Source: Methanoculleus marisnigri JR1 (lineage in GTDB: Archaea > Halobacteriota > Methanomicrobia > Methanomicrobiales > Methanoculleaceae). Taken from it: DNA of 64,000 nucleotides. The DNA lies in contig NC_009051.1 in the NCBI RefSeq assembly GCF_000015825.1, positions 1,730,695 through 1,794,694 of the forward strand. The letters run 5' to 3'. Made by a program: the position numbers and the translations under genes. Numbering within the stretch: the stretch's first letter is position 1; every line of letters starts with the position of its first letter. The notes under the pieces were generated by a model. That model was not told the DNA's origin, made no database searches, and saw only the letters and a program-made list of their open reading frames with translations. Below are positions 24,690 through 34,012 of this stretch, piece by piece.

Positions 24690-25361
24690 ATGGCATGGAG
24701 AAGACCGTCGCGCGAGATCTGGGGCGAATTCGACCAGATGATAGGGGATATGCAGAAACAGTTTTCCGAGGTGATGGAGCGGCTCTCGGGAGCCGCACAG
24801 CAGGTGCCTGGAGGAGCCGGAACGGTGGTCGACGTCCTGGAGCACGATACGGACGTCGTGGTCGTTGCCGACCTCCCCGGCGTCGCGAGGGAGGGGATAT
24901 CCGTCCGGCTCCTTGATGCGAGAACGCTCAGGATCACCGCCCGGCGGGAGGAGGCAAAGGAGGAAAGGCAGGCCGGCTACCACGTGCGGGAGCGGAGGTT
25001 CGGCGCGATCTCCCGGACGGTCTCCCTCCCCACCGACGTCCGCGACGAGGGGGCGACCGCCACGTTCAAGAACGGCGTCCTCGAGGTGCGGCTGAAGAAG
25101 GTGGCCGAGACCCGCGGAAAAGAGATCTCGGTGAGCGAAGAGGCCGCGAAGCAGCACAGAGAACAGGTGGAGGAAGGATACCGGGAGGCGCGGGAGAGGA
25201 TCGAGCCGTCCGGGTACCCGCGATCCCGGGACGTGATGGAAGCGGCGGAGGGGATCGAACTCGAGGAGCGAGGGACCCCCAAAGAACAGGAGACGGCCGC
25301 GAAGCTCCGCAAGCAGAAGGAGAAACTCTACGAGGAGGGGAAGAGGAAACTCGAGGAGTAA
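24690..25361 (+). CDS. Hsp20 small heat-shock protein with long charged C-terminal extension
   Basis: In this 223-residue protein the alpha-crystallin domain spans about 45-145 ('VVDVLEHDTDVVVVADLPGV', 'LRITARREE', 'RRFGAISRTVSLPTDV', 'FKNGVLEVRLKK'). It acts as an ATP-independent holdase. Residues 150-223 form a very charged helical tail (KEQ/EER rich) longer than in typical Hsp20. An upstream GTG at about 24669 could add seven residues; ATG was chosen. Confidence 0.85.
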   Translation: MAWRRPSREIWGEFDQMIGDMQKQFSEVMERLSGAAQQVPGGAGTVVDVLEHDTDVVVVADLPGVAREGISVRLLDARTLRITARREEAKEERQAGYHVRERRFGAISRTVSLPTDVRDEGATATFKNGVLEVRLKKVAETRGKEISVSEEAAKQHREQVEEGYREARERIEPSGYPRSRDVMEAAEGIELEERGTPKEQETAAKLRKQKEKLYEEGKRKLEE

Positions 25362-25366
25362 ACCGG

Positions 25367-26089
25367 TCATCCCGTGAGATCCCGGAGGAGCTCGAACCCC
25401 GACTCGATGACATCCAGGTACCGCCGGTTGCGTCCGCCCGGGTAGGGCAGACAGAGAAGCCGGCTCTCTTCGAAGATCGCCTCCCGGGAGAGCCCGGTGA
25501 TCGTTCCGGCACCGGAAAGAACGCTCGCGTAGGGCTCGATATGGCGGAGGCCGGCCAGCGCCGTATTCCCTAGGGCGACAACGAATTCCGGGGCGAGGGC
25601 GGCGAGCTCGGGCGCGAGGGTCTTTCTGGCGCTCATCCGGATGAGATCGGCCGGGATGACCGGTTTGCGGTTCTTCCGAAAGACGCACCTGACCGTATCG
25701 ACGAGGAAGAGACCCTTCGCCGCAAAGATGTCCAGGTTCTCCCGGCGCGAGTTGCCGTCGAGCCCGAGCAGCGAGAAGAGGTTCTCCGCGAGCCCTCGGG
25801 AGAGGGGCGCGGCGTCGGGACGGCACGGCGCGTCGTAGCGGTCGTTCCAGAAGTAGGGGTAGCCGGGGCTCCGGCAGTCGGCCGGTTCCGCGACCTCCCG
25901 CCGCCCGGCGGTCCAGGGCGGGGACTCGGCGACGAAGAGCACCTTCACGCGGCCGGGTCGCCGGGATGCGGCGTCGCAGGCGTCGTGGGGCAGGAGCCCC
26001 GGCAGGAGGATGCCGCACAGATCCGGGCGATCGAGCGCGTAGCGGCGGTAAGCCTCCCGCATCGCCGCTGGAGCATGTCGGGGATCCAT
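25367..26089 (-). CDS. uracil-DNA-glycosylase-superfamily protein
   Basis: The 240-residue protein carries 'KVLFVAESPPW' near residue 50, the position of the glycosylase water-activating loop, then 'LFSLLGLDGN', 'GLFLVDTVRCVFRKN', 'LAPEFVVALGNTAL' and a late 'LLCLPYPGGRN', where family members carry the DNA-intercalation motif. This order fits the UDG superfamily, although the residues differ from families 1, 4 and 5, so its substrate is unclear. The ATG at 26089 was chosen. A giant in-frame extension across the helicase gene on the other strand is spurious. Confidence 0.6.
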   Translation of the reverse strand: MDPRHAPAAMREAYRRYALDRPDLCGILLPGLLPHDACDAASRRPGRVKVLFVAESPPWTAGRREVAEPADCRSPGYPYFWNDRYDAPCRPDAAPLSRGLAENLFSLLGLDGNSRRENLDIFAAKGLFLVDTVRCVFRKNRKPVIPADLIRMSARKTLAPELAALAPEFVVALGNTALAGLRHIEPYASVLSGAGTITGLSREAIFEESRLLCLPYPGGRNRRYLDVIESGFELLRDLTG

Positions 26090-26185
26090 CACTGCAGGTT
26101 CGCCGCGATGACGGATATGTTTCGCGGGCGGATCCCGGCATGAGATGCGACATATAAAGAGGTCTCGGAACCAAGAATTGGAAGA

Positions 26186-27769
26186 ATGGAGAAGAATATT
26201 ACCTTCCAGGAACTCAATATCTCGCCAAAGACACTCCGCGCAATAGAAGATATGGGATTTGAAGAGCCCACGCCCATCCAGGTCAGCACCATACCGGCGA
26301 TACTCGACGGACGCGACGTGACCGGCCAGGCACAGACAGGAACAGGGAAGACAGCGGCGTTCGGCGTCCCGGCGATCGAGCGCGTCGACACCGGCAGCCG
26401 GGAGACGCAGGTGCTCGTCCTCTCCCCCACCCGGGAACTCGCCATCCAGACTGCTGAAGAGTTTTCCCGTCTGGCGAAACACCACCAGGGCATCAACATC
26501 CTCCCGATCTACGGCGGCCAGCCGATCGACCGGCAGTTCCGGGCGCTGCAACGCGGCGTCCAGATCGTCGTCGGGACGCCCGGCCGGGTGCTCGACCACC
26601 TCGACCGGGGGACGCTCTCGTTTGGCGCGGTGAAGGTCGTCGTCCTCGATGAGGCCGACCAGATGCTGGATATGGGATTCCGGGAAGACATCGAAAAGAT
26701 CCTCGACGATACCCCGCGGGACCGCCAGACGATTCTCTTCTCGGCAACCCTCCCAAAACCCATCCTCGAGATCTCGAAAAAGTTCCAGAAAAACCCCGAG
26801 TTCATCTCGGTCGCGCGCAAGGAAGTGACCGTCCCGCAGATCGAGCAGCTCTACCTCGAGGTGCGCAGCAGGGACAGGCTCGAGATCCTCACCCGGCTGC
26901 TCGACATGTACGATCCCGACCTGACCCTGATCTTCTCGAACACCAAGAGGGGTGTCGACGACCTGACCACTCACCTTCAGGCCCGCGGCTACTTCGCCGA
27001 AGGGCTTCACGGGGACATGAAGCAGACCCTGCGCGACCGGGTGATGGCGAAATTCCGGGCGGGGTCGATCGATATCCTGGTTGCGACGGACGTCGCCGCA
27101 CGGGGCATCGATGTCGAGGACGTCGACCTGGTCATCAATTACGACGTCCCGCAGGATATCGAGTACTACATCCACCGTATCGGCAGGACGGCACGAGCCG
27201 GGCGCACCGGGCGGGCCGTCACGTTCGTGGGCCCCAAGGAGTATTTCAAGCTCCGGACGATCCAGAACTATACAAAAATTAAGATCGCCCGGATCCCGCT
27301 CCCGACCCAGGGAGACGTCGAGGAGAGCCGGACGCGCAAACTCATCGACCGGGTACACCAGACCATCGACGAGGGCAATCTTGACCAGTACGCGAACCTC
27401 GTCGAGCGGATCATCGCCGAGGATTATACCTCGCTCGAGGTCGCCGCCGCCCTCCTGAAACTGGAACTCGGCGGGGTCGGCCAGGGCCAGCCGCAGGATA
27501 TCAGGCCTGCCCAGGGGCAGGCTCTTCTCAGGATCCCGGTCGGAAGAGAGCACCAGATCAGGCCGAAGGATATCGTCGGAGCGCTCGCGGGCGAGACCGG
27601 GATTCCCGGCAGCGCCATCGGCGCGATCAACATCTACGACACCTACTCCACCGTCGACGTGCCCCTTGACGCCGCCGAGCGGGTCATCGAGGGGATGAAA
27701 GGAAAAACCATCGCACGGGTCCGGCTGACCCGGCCGATCGAGATCGTCGAGGCGGCCGGCGGGCGGTAA
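26186..27769 (+). CDS. deaD: DEAD-box RNA helicase with DbpA-type RNA-binding tail
   Basis: In this 527-residue protein the helicase core shows the Q motif, 'AQTGTGKTAA', 'PTRELAIQ', 'VLDEADQML', 'LFSATLP', 'IFSNTKRGVDDL', 'VATDVAARGIDV' and 'HRIGRTARAG'. The last 75 residues ('LLRIPVGREHQIRPKDIVGA', 'INIYDTYSTVDVPL') match the DbpA RNA-recognition domain found in CsdA/DeaD-type helicases. It is likely used in ribosome assembly, RNA unwinding or cold adaptation. It is monocistronic, with its start just after a TATA-like stretch divergent from the UDG-like gene. Confidence 0.92.
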   Translation: MEKNITFQELNISPKTLRAIEDMGFEEPTPIQVSTIPAILDGRDVTGQAQTGTGKTAAFGVPAIERVDTGSRETQVLVLSPTRELAIQTAEEFSRLAKHHQGINILPIYGGQPIDRQFRALQRGVQIVVGTPGRVLDHLDRGTLSFGAVKVVVLDEADQMLDMGFREDIEKILDDTPRDRQTILFSATLPKPILEISKKFQKNPEFISVARKEVTVPQIEQLYLEVRSRDRLEILTRLLDMYDPDLTLIFSNTKRGVDDLTTHLQARGYFAEGLHGDMKQTLRDRVMAKFRAGSIDILVATDVAARGIDVEDVDLVINYDVPQDIEYYIHRIGRTARAGRTGRAVTFVGPKEYFKLRTIQNYTKIKIARIPLPTQGDVEESRTRKLIDRVHQTIDEGNLDQYANLVERIIAEDYTSLEVAAALLKLELGGVGQGQPQDIRPAQGQALLRIPVGREHQIRPKDIVGALAGETGIPGSAIGAINIYDTYSTVDVPLDAAERVIEGMKGKTIARVRLTRPIEIVEAAGGR

Positions 27770-28062
27770 GAATGCATGGGCCGGCGGCGTGCGGATCCGG
27801 AATCCAGAAAACCTTTTTTTCTACCGGGCAGGCGCAGCACGCCGGCATGCTTGAGGCGCACCGGAAGACCTGCAGAGCAGAATGGTCATCGACCCGGAAC
27901 GTTTTTCCCGAAGCCGAAGCATCGTCCGGTATGAACCGGCGGGATCACCGCATGGCAACCCGGAGGTGCGGGGGGATTCTCCGGGGTAGCGGCACCGGTC
28001 CCGTCCGGGGAAACGATTATATATCCTGATGCGTATTCTAGACCGTCTGGGGGGTGGTGGCG
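27770..28062. other. intergenic with a plus-strand TATA-like element
   Basis: No supported gene. 'GATTATATATCC' at about 28016-28027 looks like a TATA box pointing right, but nothing on the plus strand downstream is convincingly coding. An unannotated RNA or a relic is possible. Confidence 0.4.
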
Positions 28063-28356
28063 TCAATAGGTACGGTACAATCTCTTATCTTCCGGAGTCT
28101 CATCGCCATCGAAATAATCGAGAATTATCTGCCCTAAGACCCGCATATTAGTAAATAGCATATTTGCAAGATGGTGTGCTGCAAACTCCTGCTCGGGTTC
28201 GGCCGGCCATCTCTGCCACCTGCCCTGCATCGGGGAGCGCAACGGGCCGGGTTGCCCGTCGCGCCCCCTCCGGAAAAATCGGATCCCCGGAAAATTCCAC
28301 ACGAATCTGCCGGACGGGAGCGGTCGTGGAACCGCTTTCACGGCCCGCCCGCCCAT
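28063..28356 (-). CDS. hypothetical 97-residue protein
   Basis: The C-terminal half is protein-like ('PEQEFAAHHLANMLFTNMRV', 'GQIILDYFDGDETPEDKRL'), while the N-terminal half is arginine/proline-rich. A start at the internal ATG (28230) giving 55 residues is an alternative. An AT-rich element at 28375-28387 on the minus strand would fit a leaderless transcript from 28356. The family is unknown. Confidence 0.4.
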   Translation of the reverse strand: MGGRAVKAVPRPLPSGRFVWNFPGIRFFRRGRDGQPGPLRSPMQGRWQRWPAEPEQEFAAHHLANMLFTNMRVLGQIILDYFDGDETPEDKRLYRTY

Positions 28357-28399
28357 AGGTGTATTGGGGGATTGAATTCTTTTTTACGTCCCCCTGCCT

Positions 28400-29659
28400 T
28401 CAGGTATTCAGAACGCCAAGTTCCGTGTTCAGCATGTCCAGATAGTCTGAGAGGAGGCGGGTGATCAGGAAGTTCTGCCGGACGTGCTCCTTGCCGGCCC
28501 GGCCGAGCCGCTCCCCGAGTTCCGGGTTCTCGAGGACCTGCCGGATCCTCCAGGCAAACCCATCGGTATCGGTCGGGTCGAGGAGGAAACCGGTCTCGCC
28601 ATCCTCGATCTGGAGCGGTATGCCCCCGATCCGGGACGCGATGACCGGCCGCCCCTTCCAGAGCCCTTCGGTGACGGTCAGGCCGAACCCTTCGCGGAGC
28701 GACTTCTGGAGGATGACGCATGAAACCCGTTGCAGGGCGTTGACCAGCAGGTGGTCTTCGGCGGTGATCAGGATGACGTCACCGGCATCGATGAACTCCC
28801 GCGCCTTCTCCTCGACACGGCGGTAGATCGCCCAGCCTTCTGGGTCGTCGGGGGCCATGCTCCCGCAGAGCACCAGTCTGCAGTCGACGTGCTCGCGCAC
28901 CCGGGCAAAGACGTCGATGACGCCTTCGGGGTCCTTCCACTTGTCGAACCGCGAAATCTGGGTGATCAGCGGCTTGTCGATCGGCACGCCGTACTTCTCA
29001 AGAAGGCCTGCGATCTCCGCGTCGGTGAGATCGCGGTTCTTCTCCGAAAGGGGATCGATCGCCGGACGGCAGATCCACTGCTCCATCGACATCCCTTTGC
29101 GGTGGTACTCCTCGTGCGAGATAACCATCCGGTCGTAATCAAGAATGAAGTCCTTGAGGAACTCCCAGAGTTCCGTATCAGGGTTCGAGAGATCGACGTG
29201 GCACCGCCAGACCCAGGGCTGGGTCTTTTCGTAGAACCGGATAAGGGGCAGGGGCTGCGGGTCGTGGATGACCACCAGGTCGTGGTCGATCTTCATCTGC
29301 CCGGAGAAGCATTCGTTCGTCCGGAGATAGAGCCCTTTCTCGTCGTCCGAGAACGATATCGTCTGCCCCTGCAGTGCGTTGTGGAAGTTCTTGGTGATGG
29401 TGAAGAAATCACCCTCGCCATTCAGGATATTCCACTGCGTCCTGACCCCGACGTCGTTCATGAGCGGAACGAGCGAGAGGATCATCTCCGCTACGCCGCC
29501 GCTCTGGTATGTCGAGTTCACGTGAAGGACCCGCTTCCCCTGGAGGGCCGCCGCCTTGCGGTAGATCCCGGAGATGACATCGTCGCCGACGATGGGCCGG
29601 TGGTCCTCGAGCGTCCGGCCGTTGTCGCAGATGCAGGTTATTCCGTCCATATAGGCCAT
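28400..29659 (-). CDS. treT: trehalose synthase, glycosyltransferring (TreT-like, GT4)
   Basis: The 419-residue protein has a GT-B fold. The N-terminal half shows 'RVLHVNSTYQSGGVAEMILS' and 'VVIHDPQPLPL'. The C-terminal half shows 'ITQISRFDKWKDPEGVI', 'LCGSMAPDDPEG' and the nucleotide-sugar motif 'SLREGFGLTVTEGLWKGRPV', with 'GLTVTEG' matching the E-x7-E region. These match archaeal TreT, which joins NDP-glucose and glucose into trehalose, here probably an osmolyte. The start MAYMDG follows a GGGGGAG site 7 bases upstream. Confidence 0.85.
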   Translation of the reverse strand: MAYMDGITCICDNGRTLEDHRPIVGDDVISGIYRKAAALQGKRVLHVNSTYQSGGVAEMILSLVPLMNDVGVRTQWNILNGEGDFFTITKNFHNALQGQTISFSDDEKGLYLRTNECFSGQMKIDHDLVVIHDPQPLPLIRFYEKTQPWVWRCHVDLSNPDTELWEFLKDFILDYDRMVISHEEYHRKGMSMEQWICRPAIDPLSEKNRDLTDAEIAGLLEKYGVPIDKPLITQISRFDKWKDPEGVIDVFARVREHVDCRLVLCGSMAPDDPEGWAIYRRVEEKAREFIDAGDVILITAEDHLLVNALQRVSCVILQKSLREGFGLTVTEGLWKGRPVIASRIGGIPLQIEDGETGFLLDPTDTDGFAWRIRQVLENPELGERLGRAGKEHVRQNFLITRLLSDYLDMLNTELGVLNT

Positions 29660-29974
29660 CGCAAATCTCCCCCTCAAAGACAGTCCAGAGACTTATTGCA
29701 CACAGCATCTGTGCCCTTGGATTAATAAACATATGCATGTGAAAATAATCCATTTTAAGCCATATTTTACCGATAACATGTATCATAGTGACAAAATATG
29801 AATTTACGTGATGCAAAACAATGACAACCAGGACGAAAAAAGTTAATAAGGTGAAAAATTTCGGGCCCCGGAACGATGCGGATCTGAAGAGCGCAAGGAT
29901 CGGGTGGAGCGGCGCGCCACCAAAAAAAAGAAGAAATACCCATATAGAGAGGATTCCCAACACTATACGGTGCG
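29660..29974. other. AT-rich intergenic region between divergent genes
   Basis: This stretch holds the divergent promoters of treT and the FkbM-type gene and no gene that I can support. Apparent frames here lack coding character. Confidence 0.5.
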
Positions 29975-30616
29975 ATGTATCGAAAGCACGTCGGGAAAAA
30001 CGGCATTGAACCCGGGCACACGCCCCTCTTTACCACCTCCGACGGCGTGACCTTCAGGAGGATGGCACACGGGGCCGACGCCGTCTACGTCGTCGGCGAG
30101 TACCGCTTCGACGACATCCGGCCGGACGACATCGTCCTCGATATCGGGGCCAACGTGGGCGCCTTCTGCATCCGGGCCGCCCGCCGCTCGAGACACGTGC
30201 TGGCCGTCGAACCCATCCTTACGGAGGCACTCCGGGAGAACGTCGAGAGAAACGGCGGAGGGGTCACCGTGGTCGACGGGGCGCTCGGCACGGGGGAGAG
30301 CGTCCGGATCGCCTGGGGGGAGAGAACACTCGCCGTGGCGACCCGCACTCTCGGTGAGTTTGCCGCCATGGCCGGAGGATGCGACTTCTTAAAGTGCGAC
30401 TGCGAGGGGGCGGAATGGTCCATCAGGCCACGAGACCTCGATGGGGTGCACCGGATCGAGATGGAACTCCACATGCCCCCGATCGGGGGGCCGGTGAACA
30501 GGACGCTTCTCGACTACATCGGGGAGCATTACGATTTCGAGATAGAGCGGACACCCGGCTACGACGTGAAGGGCGTGATAGGGGTTCTGCACGCCGTCCG
30601 GAAGAACGGCAGGTGA
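29975..30616 (+). CDS. FkbM-family SAM methyltransferase
   Basis: The 213-residue protein has motif I 'DIVLDIGANVGAFCIRAAR' and motif II 'VLAVEPILTEALRENVERN'. The post-II segment 'FLKCDCEGAEW' is the FkbM hallmark (DxEGxE-like). FkbM enzymes O-methylate sugars or small molecules, so a role in surface glycan or lipid-linked sugar modification is plausible. It stands alone, divergent from treT. Confidence 0.8.
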   Translation: MYRKHVGKNGIEPGHTPLFTTSDGVTFRRMAHGADAVYVVGEYRFDDIRPDDIVLDIGANVGAFCIRAARRSRHVLAVEPILTEALRENVERNGGGVTVVDGALGTGESVRIAWGERTLAVATRTLGEFAAMAGGCDFLKCDCEGAEWSIRPRDLDGVHRIEMELHMPPIGGPVNRTLLDYIGEHYDFEIERTPGYDVKGVIGVLHAVRKNGR

Positions 30617-30763
30617 ATGTCCGGCGGCCGTCGCGGGACGGGAAGATTCAGGTAATCCCGGCCGGGATAAAAGGGCAGGTAAATTCCCCGAGATTCGGCT
30701 AACCGCGACCCACCGGCATGCATAAATAGGGATCGGCAACAACGCTCCCGGTGGTGATGCAGT

Positions 30764-31219
30764 ATGGCGCAGGCTAAAGAAGGCGACACCGTAAAGGTGC
30801 ATTATACAGGAAAACTGGAAGACGGGACGGTCTTTGATACCTCCGAAGAGCGGGCCCCACTGGAGTTCACCATCGGCAGCGGTCAGATCATCCCGGGGTT
30901 CGAGCGCGCCGTGGTCGGCATGGAGCCGGGAGAGGCAAAGACAGCCACGATCCCGCCCGAAGAGGCATACGGTCCCCGCCGTGATGAGATGACCATTACG
31001 GTGGACAGGGAACAGTTTCCCGAGGATATCAATCCCGAACCGGGCCAGCAACTCCAGGTTCAGCAGCCGGACGGCAGGGCGGCCATCGTCGTCGTCAGCG
31101 ACGTCTCGGAGTCGAGCGTGACGCTGGACGCGAACCACCCGCTGGCCGGACAACCCCTGACATTCGATATCGAACTCGTGGATATCATCAGCGCTGCGCA
31201 GGAGCAGGTAGTCGGGTAA
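30764..31219 (+). CDS. FKBP-type peptidyl-prolyl isomerase (SlyD-like)
   Basis: The 151-residue protein shows 'GDTVKVHYTGKLEDGTVFDT', 'LEFTIGSGQIIPGFERAVVG' and 'IPPEEAYG', followed by an inserted chaperone-flap domain (about 85-125) and the closing strand 'FDIELVDII'. This is the archaeal short FKBP layout. It speeds proline isomerisation and holds unfolded chains in the cytoplasm. It is monocistronic and convergent with polX. Confidence 0.92.
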   Translation: MAQAKEGDTVKVHYTGKLEDGTVFDTSEERAPLEFTIGSGQIIPGFERAVVGMEPGEAKTATIPPEEAYGPRRDEMTITVDREQFPEDINPEPGQQLQVQQPDGRAAIVVVSDVSESSVTLDANHPLAGQPLTFDIELVDIISAAQEQVVG

Positions 31220-31223
31220 CTCC

Positions 31224-32954
31224 CTACCGCAGCAACCTTCTTAACTCCGGAAGCGGCCGGGTGTTGGCGATATCTTCCGCCGAGAGCCATCCACGGCGGG
31301 CGGTCGCGACACCCAGCTCCATATACCGGAGATTCTCCCGGCGATGGGCGTCCGAGGCGAGCGAGAACCGGACGCCTGCCCCGCGGGCCGAACGGGCGTT
31401 GACGTCGGAGAGGTCCAGCCGGGCCGGGAACGCGTTGATCTCCATAAGAACCCCGAGCGCTGCTGCGGCATCGAAGACCGCGGCGAGGTCGATCCGGTAG
31501 GGTTCGCGGGAGAGAAGTATCCGTCCCGTCGGGTGGCCGATGATCTTGACGTGATCGTTGTGCATCGCCGTGAGCACCCGTTCCGTCATCTCTTTCTCGG
31601 ACTGCTTGAACCCCGAGTGGACGCTCGCCACCACCACGTCGAGGTCGGCGAGGGTACCATCCGGGAGATCGATCGTGCCGTCCATGCCGATGTTGCACTC
31701 GGTACCGGAGAGGAGAGTGAATTCGCCGTCGCTCTCCCGGTTGATCCGCTCGATATCGCGTATCTGATCGGCAAGACGCCCGGGAGAGAGGCCGCGGGCG
31801 ATACGGAGTCCCTCCGCATGGTCGCAGATGGCGACGTACTCGTAGCCGAGCGTCCGGGCAGCTTTTGCCATCTCCTCTATGGAATGAGCGCCCTCGCTCC
31901 AGCGGGTGTGGACGTGGAGGTCGCCTCTGATCGCATCGTAGCCGACGAGGTCGGGCAGTGTCCCGGCCCGGGCGGCCTCGATCTCGCCCCGGTCCTCCCG
32001 GAGTTCCGGCTCGATCCAGGCGAGACCGAGGGCACGGTAGATCCCGGCCTCGTCCTCTCCCGCGACCGTCCGGCCGGTTGCAAGATCGGCGAGCCCGTAC
32101 TCGTTCAGCCGCCAGTTCCTCGCGATCGCGAGCTTCCGCAGGGTGATGTTGTGCTCTTTCGAACCCGTGAAGTACTGGAGGGCGGCCCCGAAATGCCCGT
32201 CCTCCACGACCCGGAGGTCGACCTGGATCCCGGTCGAGAGCACCACCGAGGTCTTCGTCATCCCCCGAACGAGGACACGCTCGACCCCCGGGAGGGTGGC
32301 GAAGACCTCCATCACCTCCTCCGGACGTGTTGAGGTCGCGAGGATGTCGACGTCCCCGATCGTCTCTTTTCTCCGGCGGATCGACCCGGCGAGGCTCACC
32401 TGCCGGACCGAGGCGAGCGAGGCAAGCCGCCGCTCGATCTCCCGGGCGACGGGAAGGATCTGCCCGAGAAGGCGGCGCTCCGTTGCCGTCCGGCTCGCCC
32501 GGACGCTCGCGAGGATGTTCGCTTCGGTCTTCTCCCCGAATCCGGGGAGGTCGCGGATCCGGCCGGCCAACGCCTTCGCCTCCAGGTCGTCGACGGTCCG
32601 GATGCCGAGTTCCCGGGAGAGGGCGATCGCCTTCTTCGGCCCAATCCCCTCGAGCCGGGTAAGGTGCTGCACGCCCTCCGGGAGTTCTTCGCGGAGAGAG
32701 GAGAGGTACCCGAGGCTCCCGGTCTCGAGGATCTCGCGGATCTTTTTGGCGATCCCCTTGCCCACCCCGGGGATCTCGTCGAGATCGCCTTCCCGTGCGA
32801 CGTCGGCGACATTCTCCGGCAGGGTCTCGATCGCCAGCGCCGCCCGCCGGTACGCCTGCGGCTTGAACCGGACGCCCTTGAGTTCCAGGAGATCGGCGAC
32901 CTCGTGGAGGATCGTTGCGACCTCGATGTTCGTCACCCGCAAATGGTTCTCCAT
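31224..32954 (-). CDS. polX: PolX: family X DNA polymerase with PHP exonuclease domain
   Basis: The 576-residue protein has N-terminal helix-hairpin-helix domains ('IPGVGKGIAKKI', 'LEGIGPKKAIAL', 'LPGFGEKTEANI'). The palm has intact catalytic acids ('SIRRRKETIGDVDILA' and 'GIQVDLRVV'). The C-terminal PHP domain has its metal-binding histidines ('RGDLHVHTRWSEG', 'ICDHAEG', 'ASVHSGF', 'IIGHPTGR', 'SDAHR'). The enzyme fills gaps and trims 3' ends in base-excision repair. I used the ATG at MENHLRV; ten residues earlier is another ATG. A second, decayed paralogue lies at 48922-50553. Confidence 0.92.
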   Translation of the reverse strand: MENHLRVTNIEVATILHEVADLLELKGVRFKPQAYRRAALAIETLPENVADVAREGDLDEIPGVGKGIAKKIREILETGSLGYLSSLREELPEGVQHLTRLEGIGPKKAIALSRELGIRTVDDLEAKALAGRIRDLPGFGEKTEANILASVRASRTATERRLLGQILPVAREIERRLASLASVRQVSLAGSIRRRKETIGDVDILATSTRPEEVMEVFATLPGVERVLVRGMTKTSVVLSTGIQVDLRVVEDGHFGAALQYFTGSKEHNITLRKLAIARNWRLNEYGLADLATGRTVAGEDEAGIYRALGLAWIEPELREDRGEIEAARAGTLPDLVGYDAIRGDLHVHTRWSEGAHSIEEMAKAARTLGYEYVAICDHAEGLRIARGLSPGRLADQIRDIERINRESDGEFTLLSGTECNIGMDGTIDLPDGTLADLDVVVASVHSGFKQSEKEMTERVLTAMHNDHVKIIGHPTGRILLSREPYRIDLAAVFDAAAALGVLMEINAFPARLDLSDVNARSARGAGVRFSLASDAHRRENLRYMELGVATARRGWLSAEDIANTRPLPELRRLLR

Positions 32955-33106
32955 GACGCTCACCGGAAGGCAGAGATTACGCACTCTGCGATTCAGAATT
33001 TATTCATCGCCGGTGCCTACATGAAGGTTGCGGTCTCCGGGCGGTGGAAGAAGTCCCGGCCGGTAAATCCATATGGTCGGAAGGTCTTCCCTTCTCCAGG
33101 GATCGG

Positions 33107-33553
33107 ATGGATATGCACAGGAAGGGATCGGTCGCCGAAGTCCTCTTCTCAGGAGTCATCGGGATCGTCGTCTTCCTGATCGTGCTCGGGGTACTCAATA
33201 TCCTCGCGGACGCCTACGTCCGGATACCGATCTTCCTGCAGGTCGTCGAGTTCCTCAACGCCAACCTCGGGCTGCTCATCATGATATCGGTCCTCTTCCT
33301 CGTCGGCGACCTCTTCGGGGCCCTTCCATTCCCCCTGAACCTCCCCGGCCCGATCTTCGGCGCATTCGGTGCCGTATTCCTGATCATGTTCCTCCTTCGG
33401 CTCTTTACGCTCGTCGGCGAGATCACCGGCGTCGGGCTTTTCTCAGTCTTCGAGAGGGCGCTTGCGCTCCCGATCTATCTGATCGTCTTCATCATCGCGC
33501 TCATCGCAGGGTATATCGGGCTCTTTGCGGACCCGCCGCCAGGCCGGGCATGA
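33107..33553 (+). CDS. hypothetical four-helix membrane protein
   Basis: In this 148-residue protein four hydrophobic segments ('VLFSGVIGIVVFLIVLGVLN', 'LLIMISVLFLVGDLF', 'GAFGAVFLIMFLLRLF', 'LPIYLIVFIIALIAGYIGLF') occupy most of the length, after a short basic N-terminus that favours a cytoplasmic start. The family is unknown. I chose the ATG giving MDMHRKG; an ATG two codons on is equally possible. Confidence 0.65.
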   Translation: MDMHRKGSVAEVLFSGVIGIVVFLIVLGVLNILADAYVRIPIFLQVVEFLNANLGLLIMISVLFLVGDLFGALPFPLNLPGPIFGAFGAVFLIMFLLRLFTLVGEITGVGLFSVFERALALPIYLIVFIIALIAGYIGLFADPPPGRA

Positions 33554-33560
33554 TCCGGGA

Positions 33561-33827
33561 CTACTCGAACCCTTCCGTCTCCTCGAAGGTGCTCACCATG
33601 TGGTCCCGCAGCCTGCCGGTCTTCGGATCGATATGAACCAGCACAAGGAGTTCGTGCTCGCCGTTTTCCCAGAGAGCAAGGGCAGGCCTGTCCTCCTTTG
33701 CCCGGAACCCGAGCGCCTCGAGGGCCTCACGAACTTCGGCGTAGGCGGGGTTTGCGGCGAGCGTCTCCCTGATCCGGGCCTTCATGGCCTCCTGCGCATC
33801 CCGGTCGATGGGTACCTGTTCCGGCAT
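33561..33827 (-). CDS. small soluble protein, paralogue of 33968-34240
   Basis: In this 88-residue protein the core 'IRETLAANPAYAEVREALEALGF', then 'PALALW' and 'HELLVLVHID', matches the neighbour at 33968-34240 ('IEEIIQSTPDYTDVREALRSLNF', 'DVAIW', 'IFVLLQMNL'). Helix-strand order suggests a compact alpha/beta domain. Function and family are unknown to me. The two copies lie in the same direction, separated by a palindromic repeat. Confidence 0.65.
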   Translation of the reverse strand: MPEQVPIDRDAQEAMKARIRETLAANPAYAEVREALEALGFRAKEDRPALALWENGEHELLVLVHIDPKTGRLRDHMVSTFEETEGFE

Positions 33828-33934
33828 ACAGGACCCATACCGCGTACCCCCGGATAAATCTGACGCGGCGGAGGCGATCGGAACAGCCGGGTTTCGAAGG
33901 GTGGACTCCTTTACCAGGCAGTGAAGCCGGCAGA

Positions 33935-34012
33935 CTCTCCTCGCACCTAACGGTGCTCAAACTCCTGTCATTCTGGCAGTCGCACTTCACGGCCTTCCAG
34001 GCCGTCGTAGGC
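33935..34012. repeat. GCACC/GGTGC palindromic repeat module
   Basis: The module contains 'CTCGCACCTAACGGTGCTCA', then 'AACTCCTGTC', and GGCCTTCCAGGCC as a second small palindrome. It shares its core with the blocks at 5157-5441 and 60250-60975. It overlaps the end of the coding region at 33968, whose last codons are made from the repeat. Confidence 0.7.

Noticed and set aside
26090-27553. Minus-strand extension of the UDG-like frame across the helicase gene
   Set aside because: The opposite strand carries all DEAD-box motifs, whereas the extension has no recognisable domain and lacks a start signal.
27772-28029. 85-codon plus-strand frame after the helicase
   Set aside because: It overlaps the helicase end closely and has low-complexity, unconvincing composition and no ribosome-binding site.
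29409-29963. Minus-strand frame with hydrophobic N-terminus upstream of treT
   Set aside because: It runs into treT in another frame, and its second half is an Arg/Pro-rich shadow. The hydrophobic part comes from AT-rich promoter DNA.
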